Under the pieces are notes generated by a model. The model saw only the letters and a program-made list of their open reading frames with translations. It was not told the origin of the DNA and ran no database searches. Position numbers and translations under genes: made by a program. A stretch of 64,000 nucleotides of DNA from Streptantibioticus_A sp037034305 (GTDB lineage: Bacteria > Actinomycetota > Actinomycetes > Streptomycetales > Streptomycetaceae), in assembly GCA_037034305.1 (NCBI GenBank), contig JBAGJY010000032.1:7789-71788 (forward strand). The letters are read 5' to 3'. Below are positions 25,889-34,499 of the stretch, in pieces. Position 1 is the stretch's first letter; every line of letters starts with the position of its first letter.

Positions 25889-26436
25889 TTAGTGCACCAT
25901 CCCGTCGCCGATCACCGGCACGCCCTTGCGCAGGTTCGCCACGAACCGCCGCAGCGCCGGGCGCGTGGCTGGTCCGCATCCGCCTGCGGTCCTCCGCCCG
26001 CTGCCCGGGCGCCGGACCCGGTTCGGCGCCGCCCGACGGGCGCCGGACCCGGCCGCGCACGCAGCTGGAACCTCACCGGGAAGGACCGCATGTCGCGAAC
26101 GTAGATGGACGAACACCACGGCAACTGGTCGGCGGGCAGGCCGAGTCGCAGGTCGCAGCGTTCGAAGAGGCGGCCCAGCGCGGCGCTCACCATCATGTCC
26201 GCCAGGCCCCGTCCGGGGCACTGGTGCGGTCCGGCGCCCCACGCGAGATGGGCGCGCGAACTCATCGCGGAGTCCTCGTTGATGGCGTTGGCGAACAGCG
26301 GGTCGCCGTGTGCGGCGGCGATCGACGGCATGACCGCGTCGCCCGCGGCTATCCGGAAGCCACCGAGTGAGGTGTCGGCCACCGGGTAGCGGAAGGTGAA
26401 GGGCCGGTTCGGCACGTACCAGATCGGTGCCATCCA
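25889..26436 (-). pseudogene. Cytochrome P450 remnant (5'-truncated, frameshifted)
   Basis: Only the C-terminal third of a P450 remains. It starts abruptly around PIWYVPNRPFTFRYPVADTS and includes HGDPLFANAINEDSAMSSRAHL and the heme-binding loop WGAGPHQCPGRGLAD. The helix I and ExxR regions are absent upstream. Near 25960-26000 the reading frame shifts: the frame with the heme loop runs into non-homologous sequence, while another frame ends RRFVANLRKGVPVIGDG and stops at 25889. It is therefore truncated and frameshifted. It lies upstream of the ferredoxin and was probably the first gene of the former operon. Confidence 0.8.
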
Positions 26437-26780
26437 CGAACTGCTGCTGAAACTACGCCAACTCTTCTGAACCCGGTTCCAGAGCTGTCGGCCGCCGCCG
26501 CGACCGCAGCAGCCTACGGCACCGCTGGTTGGCTGCCCTGGGTTCCGCCAAGGCGGTGAGCCCGTCCCCAGGCGCTGCCGGGTACCGCCGGTCGCGCGGG
26601 CTTTCACCATCAGCGTACCGCGGGTACGCGCGACAGCAGGCGGCGTAGGCTGAGCGCGGCTACGCGCGCTGCGCGGTCGGCACCGGCGACTGCGCCACCG
26701 CGACGCCGTCACATCACCGTTGCCGGCTCGGCGGCCCCTGCTGATGAACTGTCACGCCGGAAGGCAAGGGAGAACCACCT
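26437..26780. other. Gap upstream of amidohydrolase, no gene seen
   Basis: About 340 bp between the truncated P450 and the amidohydrolase. No frame continues the P450 and no other family was recognised. The promoter for the amidohydrolase presumably lies here. Confidence 0.5.
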
Positions 26781-27899
26781 ATGACCGGATCGGCACCATC
26801 CGCGTCCGACGCATCCCGCCACGAGAAGACGGCGCTGACGAACGTCCGGGTCTTCGACGGTTACCAGCTGCGGGCGGCGGACACGGTCGTCATCGACGGC
26901 GACCGGATCGGCGCCGACCCCGTGGGGGCACGGGTGGTCGACGGCGGAGGGGCCGTGTTGCTGCCCGGCCTGATCGACTGCCACGTCCATCTGTCCGGCC
27001 CGCAGGACCTTCGCCGGTTGTGCGAGTACGGGGTGACCACGGCCCTGGACATGGCCACCTGGCCCCCTGAGCTGGTCGACTCCCTGCGCGGGGTGCCGGG
27101 GCTGACGGACATCCGCAGCGCGGGCACCCTCGCCATCGGCGCGGGCCGTATGCACGCCCAGATGGAAGGCATCCCCGAGGACGCCATCGTGACCGGGCCC
27201 GCCGACGCGGAACGGTTCGTCGCCGCCCGGGTGGCCGAGGGCTCGGACTACATCAAGATCATCGCCGAGCACCCTGACGCCAAGGGCCTCGACCAGTCCA
27301 CCCTCAACGCCTTGGTGGCCGCCGCACACGCACACGGCAAGGCCGTGGTCGCCCACGCGGCCGACTACGGCGCCGTCGCCATGGTGCAGGAGGCCGGAGC
27401 GGACTTCACCACCCACGCACCGCTGGACCGAGCACTCGACGCCGACGCCGTGGCCCTGCTGGTCGCCGACGAACGTGTCGCCATTCCCACGCTCACCATG
27501 ATGGAGGCGTTCGCCGAACGGGCAGGCCGGGAAACGGGTTTGGACTACGCTCGGGCACGCGCAAGCGTCACCGCTCTCCATCAGGCGGGCGTACCGGTCC
27601 TCGCGGGCACGGACGCGAACTCCACCCCCGGATCGCCCGCGCACATCGCGCACGGCGGCAGCCTCCACCACGAACTCGAACTCCTCGTCGACGCTGGACT
27701 GTCCACCGCGGAGGCCCTGCGTGCCGCGACCGAACTTCCCGCACAGCACTTCGGTCTGGCCGACCGAGGCGCGATCGAACCCGGCCTGCGCGCCGACCTG
27801 GTACTGATCGACGGCGACCCGGTCGCCGACATCCGTGCCACCCGACGCCTACGGCGCGTCTGGTGCGCGGGCGTTGAACACGTCCCGGCGCAGGGGTGA
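26781..27899 (+). CDS. Metal-dependent amidohydrolase (imidazolonepropionase-like)
   Basis: A 372-residue amidohydrolase superfamily member. The metal site shows LPGLIDCHVHLSGP (HxH, about residue 72), the Lys of YIKIIAEH (about 155), VVAHAADYGA (His about 190), FTTHAPLDR (His about 211) and the Asp in VLAGTDANST (about 276). These residues define a mono- or binuclear zinc hydrolase acting on amide or ester bonds such as dipeptides or cyclic amides. The C-terminal GLRADLVLIDGDP closes the barrel. It is a single-gene unit; the substrate is unknown. Confidence 0.88.
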   Translation: MTGSAPSASDASRHEKTALTNVRVFDGYQLRAADTVVIDGDRIGADPVGARVVDGGGAVLLPGLIDCHVHLSGPQDLRRLCEYGVTTALDMATWPPELVDSLRGVPGLTDIRSAGTLAIGAGRMHAQMEGIPEDAIVTGPADAERFVAARVAEGSDYIKIIAEHPDAKGLDQSTLNALVAAAHAHGKAVVAHAADYGAVAMVQEAGADFTTHAPLDRALDADAVALLVADERVAIPTLTMMEAFAERAGRETGLDYARARASVTALHQAGVPVLAGTDANSTPGSPAHIAHGGSLHHELELLVDAGLSTAEALRAATELPAQHFGLADRGAIEPGLRADLVLIDGDPVADIRATRRLRRVWCAGVEHVPAQG

Positions 27900-28034
27900 C
27901 CAAGCGCGCCACTTCGGGACATCGGCGCACGCACAGCGGGATCGCGCCCCCTCGCGGGCGGCAGTCAACTGGCGCACCGGAGGCGGGAGACCCGAAGTCA
28001 GTTGTGTGGCCCGGGACTTCGGCCGCATGTGGCA

Positions 28035-28586
28035 TCACACGCCGACGGCACCGTCGATCCGTTCGCGCAGCAGGTCGGCGTGGCCGTTGTGCCGGGCGTA
28101 CTCCTCGATCATGTGGATCAGCACCCACCGCAGCGACACCCTGCCCCGCCACGAGTCATCACCCTCGACGTCGAGACTGGGCGCGTCCGCGACGAAGCCA
28201 TCGGCGAACGCCACCTCCGCGCGCCAGGCTTCCCACGCCGCCGCGACAACGGCCGGGTCGGGTACCGCACCGGCGAAGTCACCGTCGGGGTCGCCCGCCG
28301 AGGAGAACAGGGCCGGGACGTCCCGCCCGGCCAGCACCCGCCGGAACCAGCGGCGCTCCACATCGGCCAGGTGCCGTACCAGGCCGAGCAACGAGAGCGT
28401 GGACGGCCACACCGCCCGCCGCGACAACTCTCCTTGCACGCCCGCGCACTTCAGCTCCAGCGTGGCACGCTGGGCCCGGAGAAAGGCAATGAGCATGCGC
28501 CGCTCGTCGCCGGTCGCGGGGCCGCTGAAGCGACGGTCGTCCTCGGTGCCGACGAAGATCTCAGCTCTCCTGTGCGGTGTCGTCAT
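28035..28586 (-). CDS. DinB family protein (DUF664), paralogue A
   Basis: A 183-residue four-helix-bundle protein of the DinB/DUF664 type. The putative metal His residues are in LLGLVRHLADVERRWF (about 73) and in LIHMIEEYARHNGHADLLRE (about 155-163). Members are probably mycothiol- or bacillithiol-dependent transferases or detoxification proteins. Start ATG 28586; ATG 28598 is 4 codons earlier. A second DUF664 gene lies 2.8 kb away (31358), and the sequence just upstream of this one contains a remnant of the neighbouring amidase gene, which hints at a duplicated segment. Confidence 0.87.
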   Translation of the reverse strand: MTTPHRRAEIFVGTEDDRRFSGPATGDERRMLIAFLRAQRATLELKCAGVQGELSRRAVWPSTLSLLGLVRHLADVERRWFRRVLAGRDVPALFSSAGDPDGDFAGAVPDPAVVAAAWEAWRAEVAFADGFVADAPSLDVEGDDSWRGRVSLRWVLIHMIEEYARHNGHADLLRERIDGAVGV

Positions 28587-28630
28587 ACCCGCAATCATCG
28601 CTGGTGCGGATGCCCGGCAGCCGGGTGTCC

Positions 28631-28684
28631 CGGGAGCCGCATGCCGTTCGCCGAGACCGCACCGGCGTTCCCCGGGGCCACCCG
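28631..28684 (-). pseudogene. Remnant of amidase 3' end
   Basis: On the minus strand this 54-bp block encodes RVAPGNAGAVSANGMRLP, which aligns with RVALVNAADVSANDIWFP at the C-terminus of the amidase at 32152 (matching DNA 32188-32241, roughly 80 percent identical without gaps). No start or complete domain accompanies it, so it is a decayed fragment. Confidence 0.6.
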
Positions 28685-28706
28685 CGTGGGCCTGCTGCGG
28701 GTCGGC

Positions 28707-29510
28707 TCAGGTCGTGGCCGTCATGGCCGGGTCCGGCTTGAGTAGCGCGAAGGGGGCACCGGCCGGGTCGGTGAGCATGGCCAGGCGGCCCACCCCAGGG
28801 GCGTCCATCGGCGGGATCAGGGCCGTGGCGCCGCATCCGGTCGCCGCGTCGAAGGTGGCGTCGCAGTCGGCGACCGCGAAGTAGGGATGCCACTGCGAGG
28901 TCGAGCCGGCGTCCAGGTGCATCTGCTGCAACTGCATGATGCCGCCGTGACTGTCCTGCTGCCCGCCGCCCGAGGGGGAGACCACCGTGTAGGTCAGGCC
29001 CGCGCCCATCGGCGTCTCCTGGCACGCCCAGGAGAACACGGAGCGGTAGAAGTCCCGTGCGGCGGTGGCGTCAGTGGTGTACAGCTCGGTCCAGCAAAGG
29101 GCGCCCGGCACCCCGACCGTCTCGAAGCCCGGAGTGTCGCCCGGCTGCCAGATGCCGAAGTCCGCACCGGTGGGGTCGGTGAACTGGGCCATCCGGCCCT
29201 CGGTGAACACATCCATCGGAGCGACGCGGACCCTGCCCCCCGCCTGCTCCACGGACTTGGCGACGGCGTCCGCGTCGGTCGAGTGGAAGTAGACGGTCCA
29301 GGCGGCACTGGCGCCTTCCTCGGTCAGCGGGCCGATGCCGCCGACCCGCTCGCCGTCGACGGTGAAGAACCCGTAGCCTCCCGCCTCCGGCCCAGCCGAC
29401 TGGAACTCCCAGCCAAGCACCGCGCTGTAGAAGGCGACGGCCGCGTCGGTGTCGGGAGTCCCCAGATCGAGCCAGTTCGGTACGCCCGGGACGAAGTCGG
29501 TCGAGAGCAC
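28707..29510 (-). CDS. VOC (glyoxalase/bleomycin resistance fold) protein, two modules
   Basis: A 267-residue protein made of two vicinal-oxygen-chelate modules. Module 1 (about 8-122) starts VPNWLDLGTPDTDAAVAFYS and ends FTDPTGADFGIWQP; module 2 (about 135-262) starts CWTELYTTDATAARDFYRSV and ends LTDPAGAPFALLKP. VOC proteins bind a metal and act as glyoxalases, dioxygenases or drug-binding proteins; this two-domain form is common in Streptomyces and uncharacterised. GTG 29510 follows GGAGG with 7-bp spacing. Confidence 0.88.
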   Translation of the reverse strand: MLSTDFVPGVPNWLDLGTPDTDAAVAFYSAVLGWEFQSAGPEAGGYGFFTVDGERVGGIGPLTEEGASAAWTVYFHSTDADAVAKSVEQAGGRVRVAPMDVFTEGRMAQFTDPTGADFGIWQPGDTPGFETVGVPGALCWTELYTTDATAARDFYRSVFSWACQETPMGAGLTYTVVSPSGGGQQDSHGGIMQLQQMHLDAGSTSQWHPYFAVADCDATFDAATGCGATALIPPMDAPGVGRLAMLTDPAGAPFALLKPDPAMTATT

Positions 29511-29753
29511 TGCGGCGCCTCCACTGTGATGTCGTAGGTGTGTACGGGTGGCCGCACAGCCCGCCGCCCGCTCCCTGTCCTTCCCGTCGGCGGGCTGTTC
29601 GCCACTGTGCCGTGGTTTCGCAAGTGCGCTGCCGAGACATCCCCGCGAGTCCGCGAAAACCGAAGTGTGGTCGAGCGGGAAGTCACGAGTTCGACTGTAG
29701 CGGTTCGCGGTCCGGGCCCACGGTTGTGGCGAGTACGCGGTTGGCTGTGCCGC

Positions 29754-30521
29754 TCACGGCAGGGTCAGAACACGGGGTCCCTCCTCGGTGACGGCGACGG
29801 TGTGCTCGATGTGGGCCGCTCGGCTGCCGTCGACGGTGAGGAGAGTCCAGCCGTCGGTGCCGGTGCGGTAGTCGTCGCGTCCGCCTGCCATCAGCATCGG
29901 TTCGATCGCGAGGGTCAGGCCGTGGCGGAGCGGGAAGCCGCGGCGGGGGCGTCCCCGGTTGGGGACATGGGGGTCTTCGTGCATGCGGCGGCCGATGCCG
30001 TGCCCGCCGAAGTCGGCGGGCATGCCGCAGCGCGCCGATCGGGCCACGGCGTCGATGGCATGGGAGATGTCGCCGACGCGGTTGCCGGGGGTGGCCGCCG
30101 CGATGCCAGCGTCGAGCGCGCGCTGGGTGGCGTCGATCAGCTCCACGTCGGCGGGCCTGGGGGTGCCGACGATGAAGCTGATGGCGGCGTCGCCGGTCCA
30201 GCCGTCGAGTTCCGCCCCGCAGTCGATGCTTACCAGGTCTCCGTCCCGCAGCCGGTAGCCGGTCGGTATGCCGTGGCTTACCGCGTCGTTGACCGAGGTG
30301 CAGATCACCGCGGGGAAGGGGGTGGGGGCGAAGGAGGGCCGGTATCCGAGGAAGGGTGAGCGTGCCCCGGCCTTGCCCAGGACGGTGCGGGCCGCTTCGT
30401 CCAGTTCCCGCAGGGACACCCCGACGCCTGCCACGTCCCGGGCAGCGGCCAGGGCGTGGGCCACGACGCGCCCGGCTTCCCTCATCGCGTCCAGCGCTGC
30501 GTCGTTCTTGATTTCCACCAT
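29754..30521 (-). CDS. map: Type I methionine aminopeptidase
   Basis: A 255-residue enzyme that removes the initiator Met from nascent proteins using two divalent metals. Metal ligands appear in order: LVSIDCGAELDGWTGDAA (two Asp, about 95-106), FGGHGIGRRMHEDPHVPN (His about 170), LTLAIEPML (Glu about 202) and AAHIEHTVAV (Glu about 235). Streptomyces has several map paralogues; this one stands apart from ribosomal genes and is divergent from a small XRE regulator, an arrangement I know from other actinomycetes. ATG 30521. Confidence 0.9.
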   Translation of the reverse strand: MVEIKNDAALDAMREAGRVVAHALAAARDVAGVGVSLRELDEAARTVLGKAGARSPFLGYRPSFAPTPFPAVICTSVNDAVSHGIPTGYRLRDGDLVSIDCGAELDGWTGDAAISFIVGTPRPADVELIDATQRALDAGIAAATPGNRVGDISHAIDAVARSARCGMPADFGGHGIGRRMHEDPHVPNRGRPRRGFPLRHGLTLAIEPMLMAGGRDDYRTGTDGWTLLTVDGSRAAHIEHTVAVTEEGPRVLTLP

Positions 30522-30561
30522 GTTCCGCGACTCCCCTGTCCCGCGCCTCAATCCAATTCTT

Positions 30562-30590
30562 ATACCGGTATTAGTATCACGGGTATGGTG
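30562..30590. promoter_or_regulatory. Palindromic operator between map and XRE regulator
   Basis: ATACCGGTAT (30562-30571) is a perfect 10-bp palindrome, followed by the related GTATCACGGGTAT (30574-30586), in the A/T-rich 63 bp between the two start codons. The second element overlaps the XRE start codon at 30585. This suggests autoregulation and shared control of map. Confidence 0.55.
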
Positions 30591-30860
30591 AGAACTCCCT
30601 TGACTGCGTGGGAACGGCAGCGCGGAGAGCGGTTCGGCGCACTGCTGCGTCGTGCGCGCGGCGACCGCAGCATGGTGGAAGTCGCCGCGGCGGCAGGGGT
30701 GTCGGCGGAGACGCTGCGCAAGATCGAGACCGGGCGGGCGCCGACTCCGGCGTTCTTCACCGTGGCGGCTTTGGCCGCAGCGTTGGAGGTGTCCATGGAC
30801 GAACTGGCCGCTGCCTGCGCGCAGGACACCGACTGCGGTGAGCGGGAACTCTCGGCCTGA
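30585..30860 (+). CDS. Small XRE-family transcriptional regulator
   Basis: A 91-residue Cro/C1-type protein. Residues about 18-75 are the HTH: FGALLRRARGDRSMVEVAAA, then GVSAETLRKIETGRAPTPAF with the recognition helix, and LAAALEVSMDELAAAC. There is no sensor domain. ATG 30585. It probably binds the palindromes overlapping its own start and controls the divergent methionine aminopeptidase. Confidence 0.85.
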   Translation: MVRTPLTAWERQRGERFGALLRRARGDRSMVEVAAAAGVSAETLRKIETGRAPTPAFFTVAALAAALEVSMDELAAACAQDTDCGERELSA

Positions 30861-30906
30861 ATCCCGACGGCGGACTCGCGGACGCCTTCGACTACCGTTG
30901 CTCCGC

Positions 30907-31303
30907 ATGACGCACACCGAGAGGCGCCCCGCCACGCGCGCCGCGCAGGCCGCGGACACCTTGGCGGCCTTCCTGACAGCGCTTCACCGGCCCGCCCCCG
31001 ACTCGTGAGGGCACTTTCTGCGGCGTGATCGACTTCGGCGACCTGTGCGCAGGCGACCCGGCGTGCGATCTCGCCGCCTCCTGGGTGCTCCTGCCGGACG
31101 GCGCCGCCGACCGCTTCCACAGCGCCTACCAGCCGCCCTCGCACTCCGCGACCCTGCGCCGCGCCCGTGGCTGGGCGGTGCTGCAGGCCCTTACCGGCAT
31201 CCTCGTCGCAGAGGCTGGCGTCCACGGCCGCCCCGGCGGAAAGCCGACCTGGGGCCCACCCGCCCACGCCGCACTGCGAAGGCTTGTCGCAACGGCCCAC
31301 TGA
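30907..31303 (+). pseudogene. Aminoglycoside phosphotransferase (APH) remnant
   Basis: Two disconnected pieces of an APH/choline-kinase-like protein. The first, 30907-31008, ends ADTLAAFLTALHRPAPDS before a stop and matches the helix that precedes the catalytic core. The second, from about 31025 in another frame, begins CGVIDFGDLCAGDPACDLAA, the metal-binding IDxxD-type motif, and continues to a normal C-terminus at 31303. The nucleotide-binding and catalytic-loop regions between them are missing, so the gene is inactive. Confidence 0.72.
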
Positions 31304-31357
31304 ACGACCGGGCCAACACGGCCGCAGCCGCGGACTTCGGCGCGGGCCATGCCCGGG

Positions 31358-31888
31358 TCAGTCGCCGGTCGCGCCGTCGATGCGCTCACGCAGAAAGTCG
31401 GCGTGACCGTTGTGCCGCGCGTACTCCTCGATCATGTGGACGTAGATCCAGCGCAGATCGACCTGGGCACCGTCCCGAAGCCTGCGGCCGGTGCTCAGGT
31501 CGTCCAGCGAGTGGCCCCGGGCGGCATCACGGGCCGCGACGATCTCCGCCTGCCAGGCGGCAAAGGCCTCCTGCCACGTGTCCCGCTCCGAGACCCGGAA
31601 GTCCGCGTCCGGGTCGTCGTCGGTGAAGTAGAGCGGGACGGCTGTCGCCTCGCCCGCGAACACCCGGCGAAACCAGGAGCGCTCGACGTCGGCCATGTGC
31701 CGGACCAGTCCGAGCAGGGTCATCGCCGACGGCGGCACGGAGGCTTCGCGCAGTTGCCGGTCGTCGAGACCGGAGCACTTCAGGGCGAGGGTGGCGCGAT
31801 GGTAGTCGAGCCAGTTCTCCAGGCTGCTGCGCTCGTCGGAGATGTAAGGCGGCAGCGTGCGGTCGATGGCGGGATCGGCAGTCGTCAT
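31358..31888 (-). CDS. DinB family protein (DUF664), paralogue B
   Basis: A 176-residue DUF664 four-helix-bundle protein beginning MTTADPAIDRTLPPYISDE. It shares LGLVRHMADVERSWFRRV (about 63-80) and VHMIEEYARHNGHADFLRER (about 148-167) with paralogue A at 28035; these carry the predicted metal-binding His residues. The likely role is thiol-dependent detoxification, but the substrate is unknown. ATG 31888 has AGGA 8 bp upstream; ATG 31897 is in frame just before. The tail ends GATGD as paralogue A ends GAVGV. Confidence 0.88.
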   Translation of the reverse strand: MTTADPAIDRTLPPYISDERSSLENWLDYHRATLALKCSGLDDRQLREASVPPSAMTLLGLVRHMADVERSWFRRVFAGEATAVPLYFTDDDPDADFRVSERDTWQEAFAAWQAEIVAARDAARGHSLDDLSTGRRLRDGAQVDLRWIYVHMIEEYARHNGHADFLRERIDGATGD

Positions 31889-32151
31889 ACGCGACATCCT
31901 GATGACCGGTCCGGCACCGCGCCACTCGATTTAGCCAACTGCCGATCAGCCGCCATGCGTTGTCGATCACCCTGCTGCCCTGGCCCGACGCACAACGCCC
32001 GCCTGCTGCGCGCCCTCGCTGACCTCGCCCCTGCGGGCCGGGAACACCCGCGGCACCGCGGCCCTCCGCGACCGCGCGGTGCTCCGCCTCCCCTGCTCCA
32101 GCCGTCGAGGGCCGACGGCTGAAGCGGGCCGCCGGGTACGTACCCGCGGTG

Positions 32152-34113
32152 TCATCGACGTCGGCCAACCGCGGAAGACGGGCGTGCGGGGAACCAGATG
32201 TCGTTCGCCGAGACGTCAGCGGCGTTCACCAGGGCCACCCGATGGTTGTACTGGATCGTGTAGAACTGTTCGGCACCGGTCACCACGGTGTCCGGTGGGT
32301 TCCTGGCGAAGAAGTCGTCGGCTGGTACCGAGGCAGTGGTCGCCACGTAGGCCTGTCCCGTGGGCAACGCGTAGGCGCTGAGAGGCCTTTCGGGCGACGG
32401 GGTGAGGCCCGGCGGGTACTCGGACGGTTGGGGATAGCCCTCGCCGTAGACGCTCACCGTGGATGACGCGTCGGCCGCACTGATCACGGTGGCGCCGAAG
32501 GCCACTGTGGTGTTGCGTCCGTGGGGGTTGTAGAACCAGCCCTTCTGGCCGCCGAACCAGACGGCCGTCCAGTCACCGCAGCGCCCCGCGACGACGAACT
32601 GCTGACCGGTGGAGACGGTGTCTCCCCAGTCGTTGATCTCGATCGTGCCGGTGGATCCGCTGGTGGGATGCAGGTAGGGATCGGTGATCAGTGGGGCGTC
32701 GGCGCTGGGTTGGGTGTGGACGAACAGGAAGTTCGCCGCCTGGGTCTGATCGGTGCAGGTGGTGGTGGCACCCGAGCCGTCATCGCCGGGACACACCCGC
32801 ACGGTCTGGAGGTTGCGCGCGAAGGCCGGGGTGATCGTCACGACGGATCCCACCGGACCCACGCCGCGCAGTCCCCGGTCCACGGGGGAGCCGAGCAGCC
32901 GCATGAAGTAGGCCCAGTCCCAGTAGGGGCCCGGATCCCAGTGCATTCCGGCCACGTAACCGTCCACCGGACCGGGCACGTTGTCGTGGCCGATGATGTG
33001 CTGGCGGTCCAGCGCGATGCCGTACCTCGCGGCCAGGTAGCGCACCAGGTCCGCGGTGGCCAGGTACTGGGCCTGGGTGTACCAGGTGGCGCCATGGGCC
33101 GCGAAGCCCTCGTGCTCGATGCCCACCGAGTGCATGTTGAACCAGTAGTTCCCCGCGTGGAAGGCGAGATCCTTGGCAGGCACCATCTGGGTCACCTCGC
33201 CGTCCGACGAACGCATCACGTAGTTCGCCGCGTCACCGCCTGCCGGGTTCTGGAAGGCGTCGATGGCCTGCTGGTAGGTGGTCTCGGTGTCGTGGATGAC
33301 GATGTAGCGGATGTCCAACCCGTCCGACGGCCGGTTGGCGACCTGGTAGTTCGTGGTCGCCGCCGGGACGAACCGGCAGTACAGTTCGGCGGGGCAGTCG
33401 GGCGACGGCGAAGCGGAAGTCCGCAGGTGGAGGAGCGCGAGCTGACCGGTGGCGGGTTGTACGGAAGTGGCGGGCAACCGCATCCGCTGGCCGTCGGCTG
33501 TGCCGCGCCGGGCGCCGGTGCGGATGGTCGCGTACACGTCGTCGGCGAACCTCTTGGCCGCCTCGGCGTCCGGTGACCGGAAGTACCGCGCCACCGCGCC
33601 GTACCACTGTGCGGGATCGGTGGGCGTGCCGCCGGTGAGCCGCCTCTCGTACGACGCCAGCAGCGCGGCGCCGCCGCGGATGTTCTGCAGGTCGCTGGTC
33701 CGCAGCTGCTCCGCGGGTGCCCTTGCCAGCCTCGCGGCGGCCGGGAGGGTGTGCAGGGCCGGATCGTCGGCCGGCGTGGCGAGGTCCGCGCGACCGGCGG
33801 CGCCGGACTGGCCGCCGGCCGTCATGCCCGCTGTCGCGTCGGTGAGGTTCATCGGACCGTAGCCACCTTCGGTGTTGTACTGTCCGGCGTGTCCCTCCCA
33901 CAGCGACTCCTGGTAGGAGACGCCGAGTAGCACGGGCAACGGTACGCGGAACTCGGCAGCGGCGGTTTCGAAGTGCTGCTGTCTGCTGGTCGACTCGGCG
34001 CCGCCGCTCGGCTGGGCCGAGGCCCGCGGTGAGAGCCAGCCGAGCCCCAGCAACGGCAACACGGTGCAGATGGCGATCGCCGATGCCGATCGCCGTGATC
34101 TTCGCCCACTCAA
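32152..34113 (-). CDS. Secreted N-acetylmuramoyl-L-alanine amidase (PGRP/Amidase_2)
   Basis: A secreted peptidoglycan hydrolase of about 653 residues. Signal peptide: GRRSRRSASAIAICTVLPLL, cleavage near ASA (about residue 30). After a lysozyme-like helical region (about 40-200), the amidase domain (about 240-390) has zinc ligands in YIVIHDTETTY (His about 264) and in HIIGHDNVPGP (His about 352), plus FHAGNYWFNMHSVGIEHEGF. An SH3-like C-terminus follows. I use TTG 34113 because it puts the signal peptide at the start, with AAAGG 6 bp upstream; GTG 34242 is an in-frame alternative. The TTG overlaps the stop of a 24-codon upstream frame. Confidence 0.83.
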   Translation of the reverse strand: MSGRRSRRSASAIAICTVLPLLGLGWLSPRASAQPSGGAESTSRQQHFETAAAEFRVPLPVLLGVSYQESLWEGHAGQYNTEGGYGPMNLTDATAGMTAGGQSGAAGRADLATPADDPALHTLPAAARLARAPAEQLRTSDLQNIRGGAALLASYERRLTGGTPTDPAQWYGAVARYFRSPDAEAAKRFADDVYATIRTGARRGTADGQRMRLPATSVQPATGQLALLHLRTSASPSPDCPAELYCRFVPAATTNYQVANRPSDGLDIRYIVIHDTETTYQQAIDAFQNPAGGDAANYVMRSSDGEVTQMVPAKDLAFHAGNYWFNMHSVGIEHEGFAAHGATWYTQAQYLATADLVRYLAARYGIALDRQHIIGHDNVPGPVDGYVAGMHWDPGPYWDWAYFMRLLGSPVDRGLRGVGPVGSVVTITPAFARNLQTVRVCPGDDGSGATTTCTDQTQAANFLFVHTQPSADAPLITDPYLHPTSGSTGTIEINDWGDTVSTGQQFVVAGRCGDWTAVWFGGQKGWFYNPHGRNTTVAFGATVISAADASSTVSVYGEGYPQPSEYPPGLTPSPERPLSAYALPTGQAYVATTASVPADDFFARNPPDTVVTGAEQFYTIQYNHRVALVNAADVSANDIWFPARPSSAVGRRR

Positions 34114-34184
34114 AGCGCAGCCTTTCGATGCAGGAGTCGCCTTCGCGACGCGGTGCCGCGAACGCCCGTCGAGTGACCGCTCAC
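34110..34184 (-). other. Possible 24-codon leader frame ahead of amidase
   Basis: A GTG at 34184, fused to the strong purine-rich site GGAGGAGGT, opens a frame of 24 codons whose TGA overlaps the proposed TTG start of the amidase (TTGA). This geometry would allow translational coupling. The spacing between the site and GTG is only about 2 bp, so translation is doubtful. Confidence 0.3.
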
Positions 34185-34499
34185 CTCCTCCACACGGCTC
34201 CGCTCGGTGGCTTTTCCCGGAACTGACACAACGCCACCGCATTCATCAATGCCACCGGGGCGGCCACCTGGCAACCACCGTGACGTCAAAAGCGGGTTGA
34301 CCACCGGTTGGCCCGAGGGTGGCGAACGATGGGGCGGGCGGTATCCGAAGACCGGCGGGCCCTGCCCGACGGGACGCATCACCGCTGTGAGCTGGTCCAC
34401 GTCGGCGTCGAAGCGGCGCCGCTGATGCCACCAGGTGGCCGCGGCGTCGACCAGACGGCAAGGGAAGCCCGCGCCGCCCAGCAGGAGCATCGGCCGGTC

